DNA of 64,000 nucleotides from Xanthobacteraceae bacterium (GCA_004297465.1 SCUB01000007.1:223651-287650), one strand, 5' to 3'. Numbered from the stretch's first letter, positions 33,602-44,413 are shown. Notes: generated by a model from the letters alone, not told the origin. A program made the numbers and translations.

Positions 33602-34029
33602 CGTGCGCCGGCTCCTGAAATCGGCCCCCCGCGGCCCGCGCCGGCGGCGCTCCCCGCGGTTCCTCCCAGGCAAGCCAAGTCCTTGGCTTCCAAAAGAAAT
33701 CTGGCGGATTGCCATGACACGTCGCGGCCGCTGTATGAAATGCCCTGAGGCCCCTCGCGAGCCTGTTTCCAGACCTTCAGTAACAACTCTTAACGTTAAG
33801 AAAACGTTGAGATTTGCCAGAGTGACGGCAAGCCACAACGCGTTGCGAACCCTGCGCTCACGACATCCTCCCTTGCAAAAACAGTGGAAGCTTCCGCGGG
33901 CCCGATTGCATAAAAACGTCACTCGTCGGAATGTAACAATCAGGGGTTGTTTTTGACAAAATACAATCATACCGGGAATATCGCAGGCACCGTTCCGGGG
34001 GCTCGGCAAGGCCTGACGCAGGAGTGCGC
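33602..34029. other. Divergent promoter region between rsmH and amidase
   Basis: 428 bp without a supported gene. The part from 33780 to 33980 is clearly AT-richer than the genome. Features seen: two AACGTT palindromes five bases apart (33790-33806), a TTAACGTTAA palindrome overlapping the first, and TTGACA at 33953-33958, a possible -35 element for the rightward amidase. Only short non-MraZ reading frames occur, so this is most likely the main dcw promoter region. Confidence 0.5.
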
Positions 34030-34869
34030 ATGGGGTACGGCTTCATGATGGCGGAAGGGGACAAGCCGGACACCGGCACCGGCCGGCTATTGCCGCCGAA
34101 CCAGTTCGCCGGGGCGGCTTTCGTGCCGGATTCCTCGGTGGTCTCCGAAGTGCTGCCCTCGGCCAATTTTGGCGAGCGGCGCGGCGGCATCGCGCCCGAC
34201 CTGATCGTGCTGCATTACACCGGCATGCCGGACACCGAGGCGGCGCTGCGCCGGCTGTGCGTCGCCGGCACCGAAGTCTCGGCCCATTACGTCGTGCGCG
34301 AGGACGGCCGCGTCGTCCAGTGCGTGCGCGAAGCCGACCGCGCCTGGCACGCCGGCGAATCCTCGTGGGGCGGCGACAGCGACGTCAATTCGCGCTCGAT
34401 CGGTATCGAGATCGCCAATCCCGGCCACGACTGGGGCTATCCGGAATTCCCGCGCCGCCAGATCGCGGCGCTGATCGCGCTGTGTCGCGGCATCATGATC
34501 CGCCGCAACATCCCCGCGCACCGCGTCGTCGGCCATTCCGACGTGGCGCCGACCCGCAAGCAGGACCCCGGCGAGAAGCTGCCGTGGGATCTCATGGCGC
34601 GGTCCGGCGTCGGGGTCTGGAACGAACCGGCCGCCCTCGCGGGCGGAGAGCAGGTCTATCTCGGCGCCCGTGGCGCGGCGGTGAACGCGCTGCAAAAGGC
34701 GCTGGCGAGCATCGGCTACGGGCTGCCGGTCACCGGCGAGTACGACATCACCACGCGCGACGTGGTGATGGCGTTCCAGCGCCACTTCCGCCCGGCCCGC
34801 ATCGACGGCATCGCCGACACCTCGACGGTGGCGACGCTGGGCCGGTTGCTGCGCAGCATCGGCGCGTAA
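34030..34869 (+). CDS. N-acetylmuramoyl-L-alanine amidase with peptidoglycan-binding domain
   Basis: A 279-residue AmpD-family (Amidase_2) zinc hydrolase that cuts the MurNAc-L-Ala bond. Zinc and catalytic residues lie in [11 protein letters not shown] (His62), [18 protein letters not shown] (Glu) and [18 protein letters not shown] (His and Asp). A C-terminal PG_binding_1 domain follows ([24 protein letters not shown]...[15 protein letters not shown]). No signal peptide is apparent, so it may act on recycled muropeptides in the cytosol. GGAG five bases upstream of 34030 supports this start over a GTG at 34024. Divergent from the dcw cluster. Confidence 0.9.
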   Translation: MGYGFMMAEGDKPDTGTGRLLPPNQFAGAAFVPDSSVVSEVLPSANFGERRGGIAPDLIVLHYTGMPDTEAALRRLCVAGTEVSAHYVVREDGRVVQCVREADRAWHAGESSWGGDSDVNSRSIGIEIANPGHDWGYPEFPRRQIAALIALCRGIMIRRNIPAHRVVGHSDVAPTRKQDPGEKLPWDLMARSGVGVWNEPAALAGGEQVYLGARGAAVNALQKALASIGYGLPVTGEYDITTRDVVMAFQRHFRPARIDGIADTSTVATLGRLLRSIGA

Positions 34870-34917
34870 GTTTCCGCGCCAAGGCTTGACCTTGCCGCCC
34901 CGGCACCCCATTGCTTC

Positions 34918-35338
34918 ACCCGTCAGTCGGCCGGACGGCCGCTCCGCCACCTTGCAAAAGACGGCGGAGAGGAAAGTCCGGGCTCCATGGACAAACGGTG
35001 CCGGATAACGTCCGGCGGGGGCGACCCCAGGGACAGTGCCACAGAGAACGAACCGCCGCGGCATGCCGCGGCAAGGGTGAAAAGGTGCGGTAAGAGCGCA
35101 CCGCGCTGCCAGCAATGGCAGCGGCATGGCAAACCCCACCGGGAGCAAAACCGAATAGGGACGGCGCGCGGGGCCGTCGCGCAAGCGAAACGCCCGCTGG
35201 GGATGTCCGCCCCAGCCGTCCGGGTTGGTTGCTTGAGGCGCGGCGCAAGCCGCGTCCCAGAGGAATGGCCGTCACGTCCGGCGTCGCCTCGCGCGGCGCC
35301 GGGCCTTCCAGAACCCGGCTTACAGGCTGGCTGATACC
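34918..35338 (+). ncRNA. rnpB: RNase P RNA
   Basis: Type A RNase P RNA, the catalytic subunit that matures tRNA 5' ends. The universally conserved GAGGAAAGTCCGGGCTCC is at about 34970-34987, ACAGAGAACGAACCGCC lies about 55 bases on, and CCAGAACCCGGCTTACAGGC is near the 3' end. The 5' GTCAGTCGGCC can pair with the 3' GGCTGGCTGAT to form helix P1, which sets the limits. It follows the amidase by ~50 bp and is closed by a strong terminator. Confidence 0.95.
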
Positions 35339-35346
35339 TAGACGAC

Positions 35347-35386
35347 GAGGGGCTCGGCGCGACCACGCCGGGCCCCTCTCCCGTTT
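35347..35386 (+). terminator. Rho-independent terminator of rnpB
   Basis: A 13-bp GC-rich stem (35347-35359 with 35366-35378, GAGGGGCTCGGCG against CGCCGGGCCCCTC, one G-T wobble) with a 6-base loop, then TCCCGTTT. It lies directly after the RNase P RNA. Confidence 0.8.
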
Positions 35387-35405
35387 GAATACGCGCTGCC
35401 CCTAG

Positions 35406-35582
35406 CGTCATCGCCGGGCCTGACGCTCCGTCATCGCCGGGCCTCACACTCCGTCATTGCCGGGCTCGACCCGGCAATCCATCTTCCCCGTCGTTGCCGG
35501 GCCTGACCCGGCAATCCATCTTTCAACATCTCATGTGCTGGAGAGGCAGGATGGATGCCCCGGGTCAAGCCCGGGCATGACG
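35406..35582. repeat. REP cluster after rnpB
   Basis: Four left-type halves start at 35406, 35429, 35453 and 35490, the last two complete with TGCCGGG...CCCGGCA stems ending ATCCATC. One right-type half (35551-35582) runs from GATGGATGCC to GGGCATGAC with a CCCGGG/CCCGGG stem. The two truncated copies suggest stepwise decay or slippage. It fills the gap between rnpB and the extensin-like gene. Confidence 0.75.
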
Positions 35583-35628
35583 ACGGAGAAACAGGACTGC
35601 GAAACAGGGCCGCGCTGGCGGGCGAGCA

Positions 35629-36753
35629 TCAGCGGATGCGCGACTCGTCCTCGATCCAGTCGTCGTCGTCATCCCGGTCCTTGACTGGACGGCGAAACGG
35701 CGCGGCGATCTTGCGGCCTAGCGCGCCGGTGATGCCGGGATCGCGGTTGGCGTAGCGGCCGCGCTGGCTGGCGCGCGCCGCCACCGCCTCGCCCGCCACC
35801 GCGCCGGGCTGGCAGATGACGCGGCCGCTGGCGCGCCGCATCAGGTCCACGTGGATGTGATCGTAATGATAGATGTTGGAGCCCGGCGCCAGCACGGTGT
35901 TGAACTGCTGGCACGCCGCGCCCTGCACGTCACGCAGGAAGCCCTGCTCCTCGGGCAGGCCGTTCCAGCCGTCCTTGACCGAGATGCGGCGGCCGTCGAC
36001 CAGCGTGAAGGCGGCGATGTCGAGCGCGTTGCCGAAGGCATGCTCGGAAATATGCGCCGAGCGGCTGCCGTTCATGCCGCGACACGAATAGGCCGAAATC
36101 TGTTTGATCTCGCCGACCGGCGCGCCGAACCAGCGCAGCGCCGCCGGCTGCACCGACTCGGCGATCCAGCGGTCGAGTTCGGAGACCATCGGACAGGCAA
36201 GCGTCGCCGCCGGCGTGACCGCGACCGGCGCGGCCCCCGTCGGCATGGCCGGACGCGACGGGCCGAGGCGTGGCGGCGATGGCGGGGCCTGCTGAGGCAG
36301 GCGATGCAACCCGTCGGGCTCGATCATCGCATCGTCGGCGGGCGGGGGCGCAATTCCGGGTGCCGACAGCGACACCGGCGCGCCGGCAGGCGGCGGGTAG
36401 GCCGGCTGCGGCGGCAACGGCGAAGCCTGCGCCGGGGCCAGCGGCCACGCCGGCTGGCCGCGCGGGCCGCCCGGCACGGTTCCCGGCGGGCGCGGATTGT
36501 CGGCAAAGCCCAGGCTTGAATTCGCGCCGAGCGCGGCGACCTTGAGCGGATAATCCGCGCCACAAACGCCGGGTCCGGAGATCGGTTCGACGCGCACGAT
36601 GTTGACGCCTTCGCGCACCATGCCGGATTTCAGGCACGCCTCTTCGGCCTCGCGACGCCACGGCTCGCGCTCCGCGAACCAGCCGCGGCCGCAGCCCGCC
36701 AGCGTGACAAGGGCGACGGAACCGACAACAAACAAACGAGCTCCCCGCGTCAT
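35629..36753 (-). CDS. Extensin-like C-terminal domain lipoprotein
   Basis: A 374-residue putative lipoprotein: the N-terminus has a hydrophobic segment ending VALVTLAGC. A Pro/Ala-rich linker (about residues 85-180) precedes an Extensin-like_C domain (PF06904 type) with CPMVSELDRWI, SYSCRGMNGSRSAHISEHAFGNALDIAAF and YHYDHIHVDLMRR. The conserved His/Asp set (SEHAFGNALD, HYDHIHVDL) resembles D-Ala-D-Ala metallopeptidases of the VanY/MepA type, so peptidoglycan cleavage is plausible but unproven. The C-terminal tail is acidic. Confidence 0.85.
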   Translation of the reverse strand: MTRGARLFVVGSVALVTLAGCGRGWFAEREPWRREAEEACLKSGMVREGVNIVRVEPISGPGVCGADYPLKVAALGANSSLGFADNPRPPGTVPGGPRGQPAWPLAPAQASPLPPQPAYPPPAGAPVSLSAPGIAPPPADDAMIEPDGLHRLPQQAPPSPPRLGPSRPAMPTGAAPVAVTPAATLACPMVSELDRWIAESVQPAALRWFGAPVGEIKQISAYSCRGMNGSRSAHISEHAFGNALDIAAFTLVDGRRISVKDGWNGLPEEQGFLRDVQGAACQQFNTVLAPGSNIYHYDHIHVDLMRRASGRVICQPGAVAGEAVAARASQRGRYANRDPGITGALGRKIAAPFRRPVKDRDDDDDWIEDESRIR

Positions 36754-36941
36754 GGCCGCGAGAGTGCCGGGAAATGGTTTATGGACCGTTCAGATTGACG
36801 CCGCGGCGGCGTTGTTGCTGCGATGCAAAAAAGCAGGAGGCGTCATTCCCGCTGGGGATGGATCAATATCCCTGTCTTGTTTTCGGCGCCGGATTGGCTA
36901 GCCTGAATGTTAACGTTGAATGAACAGAGTGAGGTCTGACC

Positions 36942-37025
36942 ATGGACATCGCGAAGCGCTTCAACGTGGTCATGTTCTATGTGGCTTTCGCCCTCGTCGG
37001 CGCCATCGTGTTCGGCGCGATCTGA
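36942..37025 (+). CDS. 27-residue membrane microprotein
   Basis: A very short gene, MDIAKRFNVVMFYVAFALVG then AIVFGAI: a charged seven-residue start and one membrane helix reaching the end. A GAGGT ribosome site lies six bases upstream of the ATG, and a perfect Rho-independent terminator follows 35 bp after the stop, so it looks like an independent transcription unit. Topology suggests an inner-membrane single-span protein with its N-terminus inside. I know no named family. It is divergent from the extensin-like gene. Confidence 0.72.
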   Translation: MDIAKRFNVVMFYVAFALVGAIVFGAI

Positions 37026-37059
37026 GGAACCGAACCGTCAGAGAGCATGAGGGAAAACG

Positions 37060-37096
37060 CCCGCCGCCTGCGAGCCCAGGCGGCGGGTTTTGCTTT
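37060..37096 (+). terminator. Rho-independent terminator of the microprotein gene
   Basis: CCCGCCGCCTG (37060-37070) pairs perfectly with CAGGCGGCGGG (37077-37087) around a 6-base loop, followed by TTTTGCTTT. The preceding AAAA would also let it act leftward. It is one of the strongest terminators in the window. Confidence 0.85.
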
Positions 37097-37120
37097 CTCA
37101 GGTGCACCGGGCCCCACTTC

Positions 37121-37197
37121 GTCATGGCCGGGCCTGACCCGGCCATCCATCTTTTTCTGATCAAGAGATGGATGCGCGGGTCGAGCCCGCGCATGAC
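37121..37197. repeat. REPIN-like element (77 bp)
   Basis: A complete doublet: left half GTCAT plus stem GGCCGGGC/ACCCGGCC plus ATCCATC, a 15-base spacer, and right half GATGGATG plus stem CGCGGG/CCCGCG plus CATGAC. The outer GTCAT and ATGAC, and ATCCATC and GATGGAT, are complementary, so the whole element can fold into one long hairpin. Confidence 0.8.
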
Positions 37198-37250
37198 GAA
37201 AGATAGATTTCGCCATGGCAGGCTTGATCCCTCGCTTTTTCAGACCCGCC

Positions 37251-38423
37251 TCAGCGCCGCGCCAGCAGGAGCGGGGCGAACAGCACCGCGAAGCCGAGAT
37301 AGGCCAGGACCCATGCCGCCGCCGCCACGTCATACAGCGGGAACGCCGCCGTCGGAATGAGCGCGGCGGCGATGCGCACCAGCGCCGCGCCGACGACGCA
37401 GACATAGACCGCCTGCAGCCGGGCGTCGGCCCGCAGCGCCTGCCCGGTGTGACCGAGCGAGGCGCGGCTCATCACCGCCAGCGTCATCGCGCCCATCGCG
37501 CCCGCGGTCCAGGCGTGGATGCCGGCGCTCGCCGCCACCATGGGCGTGAACGCGGTCAGGCCGTTGAGCAGGAAGCCGATCGGCACGAATGCATAGGCGA
37601 CGTGAAGAATGAGCAGCAGCGCGTCGTGCGTGGTGCGGTCGCCGGCCCAGCGCGCCAGCCGCCCGATGTGCAGGCCGGCGGCGAGAACCAGCAGCGCGCC
37701 GGTCGCCACATGGAGCGGCAGCGCCACCCAGGCCAGCAGCGCCACGATGCCCGCGGCCATGGCGACGCCGTCGAAACGATCGAACGGCACCGGCAGCCGT
37801 CCCTTGGTCCGCGCCAGCACGTTGCGCGTGAAGCTCGGCACGATGCGGCCACCGATCAGCATGATGAGCATGATGACCGCCGCGATCGCCAGCCGCCGCG
37901 AATACTCGCCCGAGCCGGCGCGCGCCACCTCGACATGCCAGCACACATTGGCGGCGATCAGCACCGTGAGCGGTCCCAGCACGCGCAGGTTACGCCAGTT
38001 CTTGCCGGCGACGATCTCGCGCCCGGCGGCTGCGGCGAGCAGCACGAGGAACGCCAGGTCGATCACCGCCACCACCACCGCCGGAAGCGCGCCGGAAAAC
38101 CACATGACGATGCGCCCCGCGAGCCACGTCAGCACCAGGACCGCGAGCGGCGTGCCCTGGATCGGCAGCCGGCCGGTCCAGTTCGGGATCGCGGTGAGCA
38201 GGAAGCCGGCGACCGTCGCGGCGACGGTGCCGAACAGAAGTTCGTGGGCGTGCCAGTCGAGCGGCGCGAAGCGCAGCGGCAGGCTGATGGCACCGGTGTA
38301 GAGCGGCAGCCAGGCCGCCATCACCACCGCGGCATAGAGCCCCGCGAACAGGAAGAACGGACGGAAACCGCCGCTCAGGAAAACGGGGCCGGAATAGGCG
38401 CGACGGCGCGGCAGGGCGTCCAT
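37251..38423 (-). CDS. nnrS: NnrS family membrane protein
   Basis: A 390-residue protein with about twelve hydrophobic segments. NnrS signatures: FLSGGFRPFFLFAGLYA, PLDWHAHELLFGTVAATVAGFLLTAIPNWTGR and, near the C-terminus, AFTPMVAASAGIHAWTAGAMGAMTLAVMSRASLGHTG. NnrS is a heme- and copper-containing membrane protein that relieves nitric-oxide stress in denitrifiers. No denitrification gene or clear FNR box is adjacent, so it may serve general NO defence. Confidence 0.92.
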   Translation of the reverse strand: MDALPRRRAYSGPVFLSGGFRPFFLFAGLYAAVVMAAWLPLYTGAISLPLRFAPLDWHAHELLFGTVAATVAGFLLTAIPNWTGRLPIQGTPLAVLVLTWLAGRIVMWFSGALPAVVVAVIDLAFLVLLAAAAGREIVAGKNWRNLRVLGPLTVLIAANVCWHVEVARAGSGEYSRRLAIAAVIMLIMLIGGRIVPSFTRNVLARTKGRLPVPFDRFDGVAMAAGIVALLAWVALPLHVATGALLVLAAGLHIGRLARWAGDRTTHDALLLILHVAYAFVPIGFLLNGLTAFTPMVAASAGIHAWTAGAMGAMTLAVMSRASLGHTGQALRADARLQAVYVCVVGAALVRIAAALIPTAAFPLYDVAAAAWVLAYLGFAVLFAPLLLARR

Positions 38424-40693
<2,270 letters not shown>

Positions 40694-40770
40694 CGCACCC
40701 GCGCATTCCGCCGTCATACGGCTAGCGCTCCCCTCGCCCTCGTCATGCGCGGGCTCGCGGCCCTCTCCTC

Positions 40771-40968
40771 GTCATGCCCGGGCTTGATCCGGGCATCCAG
40801 TTTTCTGCGCACCAAGATGGATCACCGGGTCAAGCCCGGTGATGACGAAAGGACGAGACCCGCATCTCCGCCGGCATGATGGCATCTCCCCTGTCATGCC
40901 CGGGCTCGACCCGCGCATCCAGTTTTCTGCGCACCAAGATGGATGGCCGGGTCAAGCCCGGCCATGAC
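40771..40968. repeat. Two tandem REPIN-like elements after thiC
   Basis: Two 76-bp elements (40771-40846 and 40893-40968) share the same internal spacer (CATCCAGTTTTCTGCGCACC then AAGATGGAT), so one is a recent copy of the other. The right-half stems differ: CACCGGG/CCCGGTG in the first and GGCCGGG/CCCGGCC in the second, with both sides changed together. A partial left half occurs at 40742. They fill the convergent gap between thiC and the PEBP gene. Confidence 0.8.
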
Positions 40969-41010
40969 GAAAGGGGTAGGCGAGCCGAGACGTTCCGTCT
41001 CATCTACGCC

Positions 41011-41508
41011 TCACCGCTTGAACAGCCCCATGATCGCGGCCTTGGTCAGCGTGTTGAAATGCAGGTTGAAGCCGACCACCGCCGCCGACGTGTCGGCCGT
41101 CACGCCGAGCTTCTCGACGCCCACCGCGAACACCGTGAACAGATAGCGGTGCGGATGGTCGCCCTCGGGCGGGCATGGGCCGCCATAGCCGGGCGCGCCG
41201 AGGTCGGTGCGCGTTTGCAAGGCCCCCGCCGGCAGCTTGCCGCCGGCGCTGCCGGCACCGAGTTCAAGCTCGGTGACGTTGGCCGGAATGTTCACCACCA
41301 GCCAGTGCCAGAAGCCAGAGCCGGTCGGCGCGTCGGGGTCGTAGCAGGTGACGGCAAAGCTCCTGGTGCCTTCAGGCGCACCGGACCATTTCAGATGCGG
41401 CGAGCGGTTGCCACCGGCGCAGCCGAAACCGAAATCCGCCGACAGAATGTGATCCTTGCCGAGATAATCGCCGTCCTTGAAGCTGTTGCTGCCGACCTGA
41501 AACGCCAT
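41011..41508 (-). CDS. YbhB/YbcL (PEBP) family protein
   Basis: A 165-residue phosphatidylethanolamine-binding-like protein of the Raf-kinase-inhibitor-like bacterial group. Family motifs: SPHLKWSGAPEGTRSFAVTCYDPDAPTGSGFWHW and GYGGPCPPEGDHPHRYLFTVFAV, which line the anion-binding pocket. No signal peptide. Function in bacteria is not settled. The gene is flanked by REP repeats on both sides. Confidence 0.9.
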   Translation of the reverse strand: MAFQVGSNSFKDGDYLGKDHILSADFGFGCAGGNRSPHLKWSGAPEGTRSFAVTCYDPDAPTGSGFWHWLVVNIPANVTELELGAGSAGGKLPAGALQTRTDLGAPGYGGPCPPEGDHPHRYLFTVFAVGVEKLGVTADTSAAVVGFNLHFNTLTKAAIMGLFKR

Positions 41509-41596
41509 GCGCCTTCTCCCCCGTCACTTGATGCTTGAATCAACCAAGGCAGAGCCTAGCGCGGACCGGCTTAAAGACAATCGGCCGCCGTCGCGC

Positions 41597-41815
41597 CCAT
41601 GGATCACCGGTCAAGCCCGGGCATTCATCATTCCGCGCAACAAGATGGATTGCCGGGTCAAGCCCGGCCATGACGGCTGGGTTCGATGGCCGGGTCAAGC
41701 CAGGCGATGACGGCTGGGTTCGATGGCCGGGTCAGGGCCGGCGATGACGAAAGGGAGTCGTAGGCCGGACCAAGTCCGACCATGACGAGCATGGCCAAGT
41801 CCGGCCGTGGCGAAG
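41597..41815. repeat. Tandem right-half REP array
   Basis: At least four degenerate right-type halves in a row (about 41599-41632, 41644-41673, 41685-41711, 41722-41748), each GATGG...CGGGTCAAGCC...GATGAC, joined by CGGCTGGGTTC spacers, plus a decayed stretch to 41815. Unlike the other loci there is no left half. The shared spacer implies tandem duplication. Confidence 0.7.
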
Positions 41816-41842
41816 GTCAGGCGGCGTCCCACTCCGCCCCGC

Positions 41843-42148
41843 TCAGGTGCGGTGGCCGCCCTTTTGCTGATCCTTGAGCCAGGACGACAGCGTGGCGGCG
41901 GGCCCGCCCTTCGTGGACTTCGGCGCCGCCTTCTTCCTGACGGGCTTCGGCGCGACCGGCTCGGGCGGGTTGGCGGCTTCATGCGCAAGCCGCAACGCGC
42001 GCAACCGCGCGGTCTTGGCGCGAACGGCGGCCTGCTGGGCCTCGTGTTCCGACATCGCCTTCTTGCCGTCCTCGAGACGCTGCAGTTTCCTGAACTGGGC
42101 GTTGGCCCGGTCGGTGCGTGAGCTGTCGGTCAACGGCCTATCTCCCAT
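41843..42148 (-). CDS. Small Lys/Arg/Ala-rich protein of unknown function (101 aa)
   Basis: A 101-residue soluble protein beginning MGDRPLTDSSRTDRANAQFRK. The first 65 residues form a charged, Ala-rich probable helix (LQRLEDGKKAMSEHEAQQAAV, then AKTARLRALRLAHEAA). The second half is Pro/Lys-rich and likely disordered. An ATG at 42208 would add 20 residues and is less likely. Similar small proteins are common in Bradyrhizobium-type genomes, but I know no function. Confidence 0.55.
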   Translation of the reverse strand: MGDRPLTDSSRTDRANAQFRKLQRLEDGKKAMSEHEAQQAAVRAKTARLRALRLAHEAANPPEPVAPKPVRKKAAPKSTKGGPAATLSSWLKDQQKGGHRT

Positions 42149-42233
42149 GTGATGAACGTATGTATATGGGGATGCGCGGCGCTTTATGCAATTGCCACGG
42201 CAAATCATCGTTCCCGCCGTGGGGACCGCCCCC

Positions 42234-42542
42234 TCACTCGTCCCGGCCGATCGACATGATGGCGGTGGCCATCACGAAGCTGCCGAGCGTGACGACGAAG
42301 CCGAACAGCAGCAGCGACACGGTGAGCCATGAGGCGTGGTCGGCGAACAACAGGCCGCGGATGTCGTAGGGGTTGATCAGGAGCAGGCCGCCGAGCGCCA
42401 GCACCGCGAGCAGCAGGCCGCCGGCGAGATTAACCGCGAGCAGGCGGATCAGGGGCGAGGCCCGCATCTCGCGGGCGAGGTTGCGCAGATCGGGGTCGCG
42501 CCGCTGCAGATAATCGTCGTTGTCGCGGTCGCCGTCTAGCAT
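42234..42542 (-). CDS. Two-span membrane protein of unknown function (102 aa)
   Basis: A 102-residue protein: acidic start (MLDGDRDNDDYLQRRDPDLR), then two membrane helices, the first around LLAVNLAGGLLLAVLALGGLLL and the second around WLTVSLLLFGFVVTLGSFVM. Charge pattern suggests both ends are cytoplasmic. An alternative start at 42560 adds six residues. It is divergent from panD. No family recognised. Confidence 0.55.
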   Translation of the reverse strand: MLDGDRDNDDYLQRRDPDLRNLAREMRASPLIRLLAVNLAGGLLLAVLALGGLLLINPYDIRGLLFADHASWLTVSLLLFGFVVTLGSFVMATAIMSIGRDE

Positions 42543-42797
42543 GCTGGCCACCCTGGCCATCCCGGGCTTGCGCCGAAGGATTTGGGGTCTCCGGACGCCC
42601 CATTTTCGCAAACGCGGCGGCCGAGGACGAGGTTCCCCGGCCCGTTTCGGCGAGAGAAAGCGGCCCCGAGGGATTTTTCACCTGTGTGTTTGCGCCCCCG
42701 CCGGCCCCCGGTCAACCGCTTCCGCGAACCGTTCGCCACTTGACCCCCCGGGCGCGGCGTCCTAACGGGATGCCATTAACTCCGAGGAACCGCCGCC

Positions 42798-43172
42798 ATG
42801 CTCGTCACGCTGATGAAAGGCAAGATCCACCGCGCCCGCGTCACCGAGGCCGACCTTCATTACGAAGGCTCGATCTCGATCGACCGCGACCTGATCGAGG
42901 CGGCCGGCTTCCTGATCAACGAGCGGGTCGAAATCTACAACATCGACACCGGCGCGCGCTTCGCAACCTACGTGATCGAGGCCCCGGCCGGCTCCGGCAC
43001 CATCGGGCTCAACGGCGCCGCGGCCCGCCTCGCCATGACCGGCGACAAGGTCATCATCGTCGCCTACGCCCAGTTCGAGGCCAAGGCGGCGCACGCCTTC
43101 AAGCCGCACGTGGTGCTGGTCGACGAGCGCAACCATCCCCTCACCGTGGTGAAATCGCTGCCGACAGGCTGA
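42798..43172 (+). CDS. panD: Aspartate 1-decarboxylase
   Basis: A 124-residue proenzyme making beta-alanine for pantothenate. It self-cleaves at Gly24-Ser25 in HYEGSISID to form the pyruvoyl cofactor. [38 protein letters not shown] and [22 protein letters not shown] match the family. A GAGGAAC ribosome site precedes the ATG. A tRNA gene follows 122 bp downstream. Confidence 0.96.
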   Translation: MLVTLMKGKIHRARVTEADLHYEGSISIDRDLIEAAGFLINERVEIYNIDTGARFATYVIEAPAGSGTIGLNGAAARLAMTGDKVIIVAYAQFEAKAAHAFKPHVVLVDERNHPLTVVKSLPTG

Positions 43173-43294
43173 GCGACGGCAGGCAAACCGATCGCCGCCC
43201 CGCGCTTCGGTCATTGCTGGTTAACGGCCCGCACGGTAAAGAGGACGCGCGCCCGCAAGTATCGCCGGGCGCGGCGGCGCATCGTGCCCGTGCC

Positions 43295-43370
43295 GGGCCT
43301 GTAGCTCAATGGTTAGAGCCGACCGCTCATAACGGTCTGGTTGCAGGTTCGAGTCCTGCCGGGCCCACCA
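43295..43370 (+). tRNA. tRNA with CAU anticodon, probably tRNA-Ile2
   Basis: A 76-base tRNA with encoded CCA. The acceptor arms GGGCCTG and CGGGCCC pair, the D-loop is GTAGCTCAATGGTTAGAGC, the anticodon loop is CTCATAA (CAT at 43328-43330) and the T-arm has GGTTCGAGTCC. CAU may mean Met or lysidine-modified Ile2. The GGGCC acceptor and the CTCATAA loop resemble Ile2 genes better than elongator Met. The start codon initiator form is excluded because it lacks the three G-C anticodon pairs. Confidence 0.9.
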
Positions 43371-43587
43371 TCACCAATCGTTTTTCAATTCAGTAACTTA
43401 GCTGATCCACATTCACAAAAGTGGGCACTGTCCCTGTCCGCGTGGACATGGAAAGGCCGGCCCGCAACCGGCGCTCTAGTGTAAGCTTTGTTCATGGTCG
43501 AACCGCTTTCACCAACGATCCCGATCTATATAAACTTAGCCGACATCAAGCGACTGAAAATACCCGATATCGTGCCGATAGGACGGC
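43371..43587. other. Spacer after the tRNA
   Basis: 217 bp without a supported gene and visibly less GC-rich than the core genome. It marks the change from core genes on the left to the accessory stretch on the right. No integrase gene is present. Confidence 0.4.
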
Positions 43588-44298
43588 ATGCTCATGACCA
43601 AAGAGAGTTACACCCGGCCGCCTGTTGCGCTTGAACAACGCGGCGTGAGCGCCGACCAGCGAATGTTCTCGCCTTCGGCTGCGCGAAATTTGGTGCCAAT
43701 CCTTGGAGTCCTGAAACGCATTCTTCCCACGCATGGCACGGTGCTGGAGATTGGTTGCGGGACGGGCGAGCACGCCGTGCATTTTGCGGAGGCGATGCCC
43801 AACCTCACTTGGTGCCCGAGCGATCCGGATTCCGAAGCCCGCGCTAGCGCCGCCAGCTGGATCAAGTTTACCGGATTGAGCAATGTACATGCACCGCTTG
43901 ATATTGATGTTTGCGCAGAGGCTTGGGGCGTAGAGCAAATAGCGCCCTTTGACGCCATCGTGTCACTCAATATGGTTCATATCGCTCCATGGGCCGCGAG
44001 TTTAGGGTTGTTCGCAGGCGCGGGCCGGTTGCTATGCGCAGGTGGGCTTCTGGTTCTCTACGGCCCCTTCATGCGCGATGGCAAACACAACGCGCCCTCG
44101 AACGCCGAGTTCAACGCGTCTCTTAAGGCGCGCAACCCCTCTTGGGGCCTGCGTGATATTGCCGATCTTGAACGCCTCGGTGAATCCTCGGGGCTACGTC
44201 TGCGCAACGCAATCGAGATGCCCTCGAACAATATGTCCCTTGTCTTCGCAAGGGCTGGTGGCAGAACGCCGACCTCGGATCCGGTGAAGTCCTACTAA
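43588..44298 (+). CDS. DUF938 SAM-dependent methyltransferase
   Basis: A 236-residue protein of the DUF938 group. SAM motif VLEIGCGTGEHAVHFAEAMPN lies near residue 50, followed by WCPSDPD (acidic residue for SAM ribose), IVSLNMVHIAPW and GLLVLYGPFMRDGKHNAPSN, a DUF938 signature. Substrate unknown. Composition is noticeably less GC-rich than the core genes on the left, and it follows a tRNA, so acquisition by transfer is likely. An alternative start is at 43594. Confidence 0.85.
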   Translation: MLMTKESYTRPPVALEQRGVSADQRMFSPSAARNLVPILGVLKRILPTHGTVLEIGCGTGEHAVHFAEAMPNLTWCPSDPDSEARASAASWIKFTGLSNVHAPLDIDVCAEAWGVEQIAPFDAIVSLNMVHIAPWAASLGLFAGAGRLLCAGGLLVLYGPFMRDGKHNAPSNAEFNASLKARNPSWGLRDIADLERLGESSGLRLRNAIEMPSNNMSLVFARAGGRTPTSDPVKSY

Positions 44299-44413
44299 TA
44301 CCTGGTTTGCGAGATCGCTGATCCATCGACGCTGTCGCCATCAGACATCGAATTTCGACGGATACCTCTTCATGCGTGAGCTGCCGAATCTTGATTTCCC
44401 AGCGCCCGGATTT

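Noticed and set aside
33598..33786. Possible mraZ upstream of rsmH
   Set aside because: The short minus-strand frame has no MraZ/AbrB-like sequence and no good ribosome site.
35406..35582. CRISPR array
   Set aside because: The repeats are palindromic halves with unequal spacing, no unique spacers of constant length and no cas genes.
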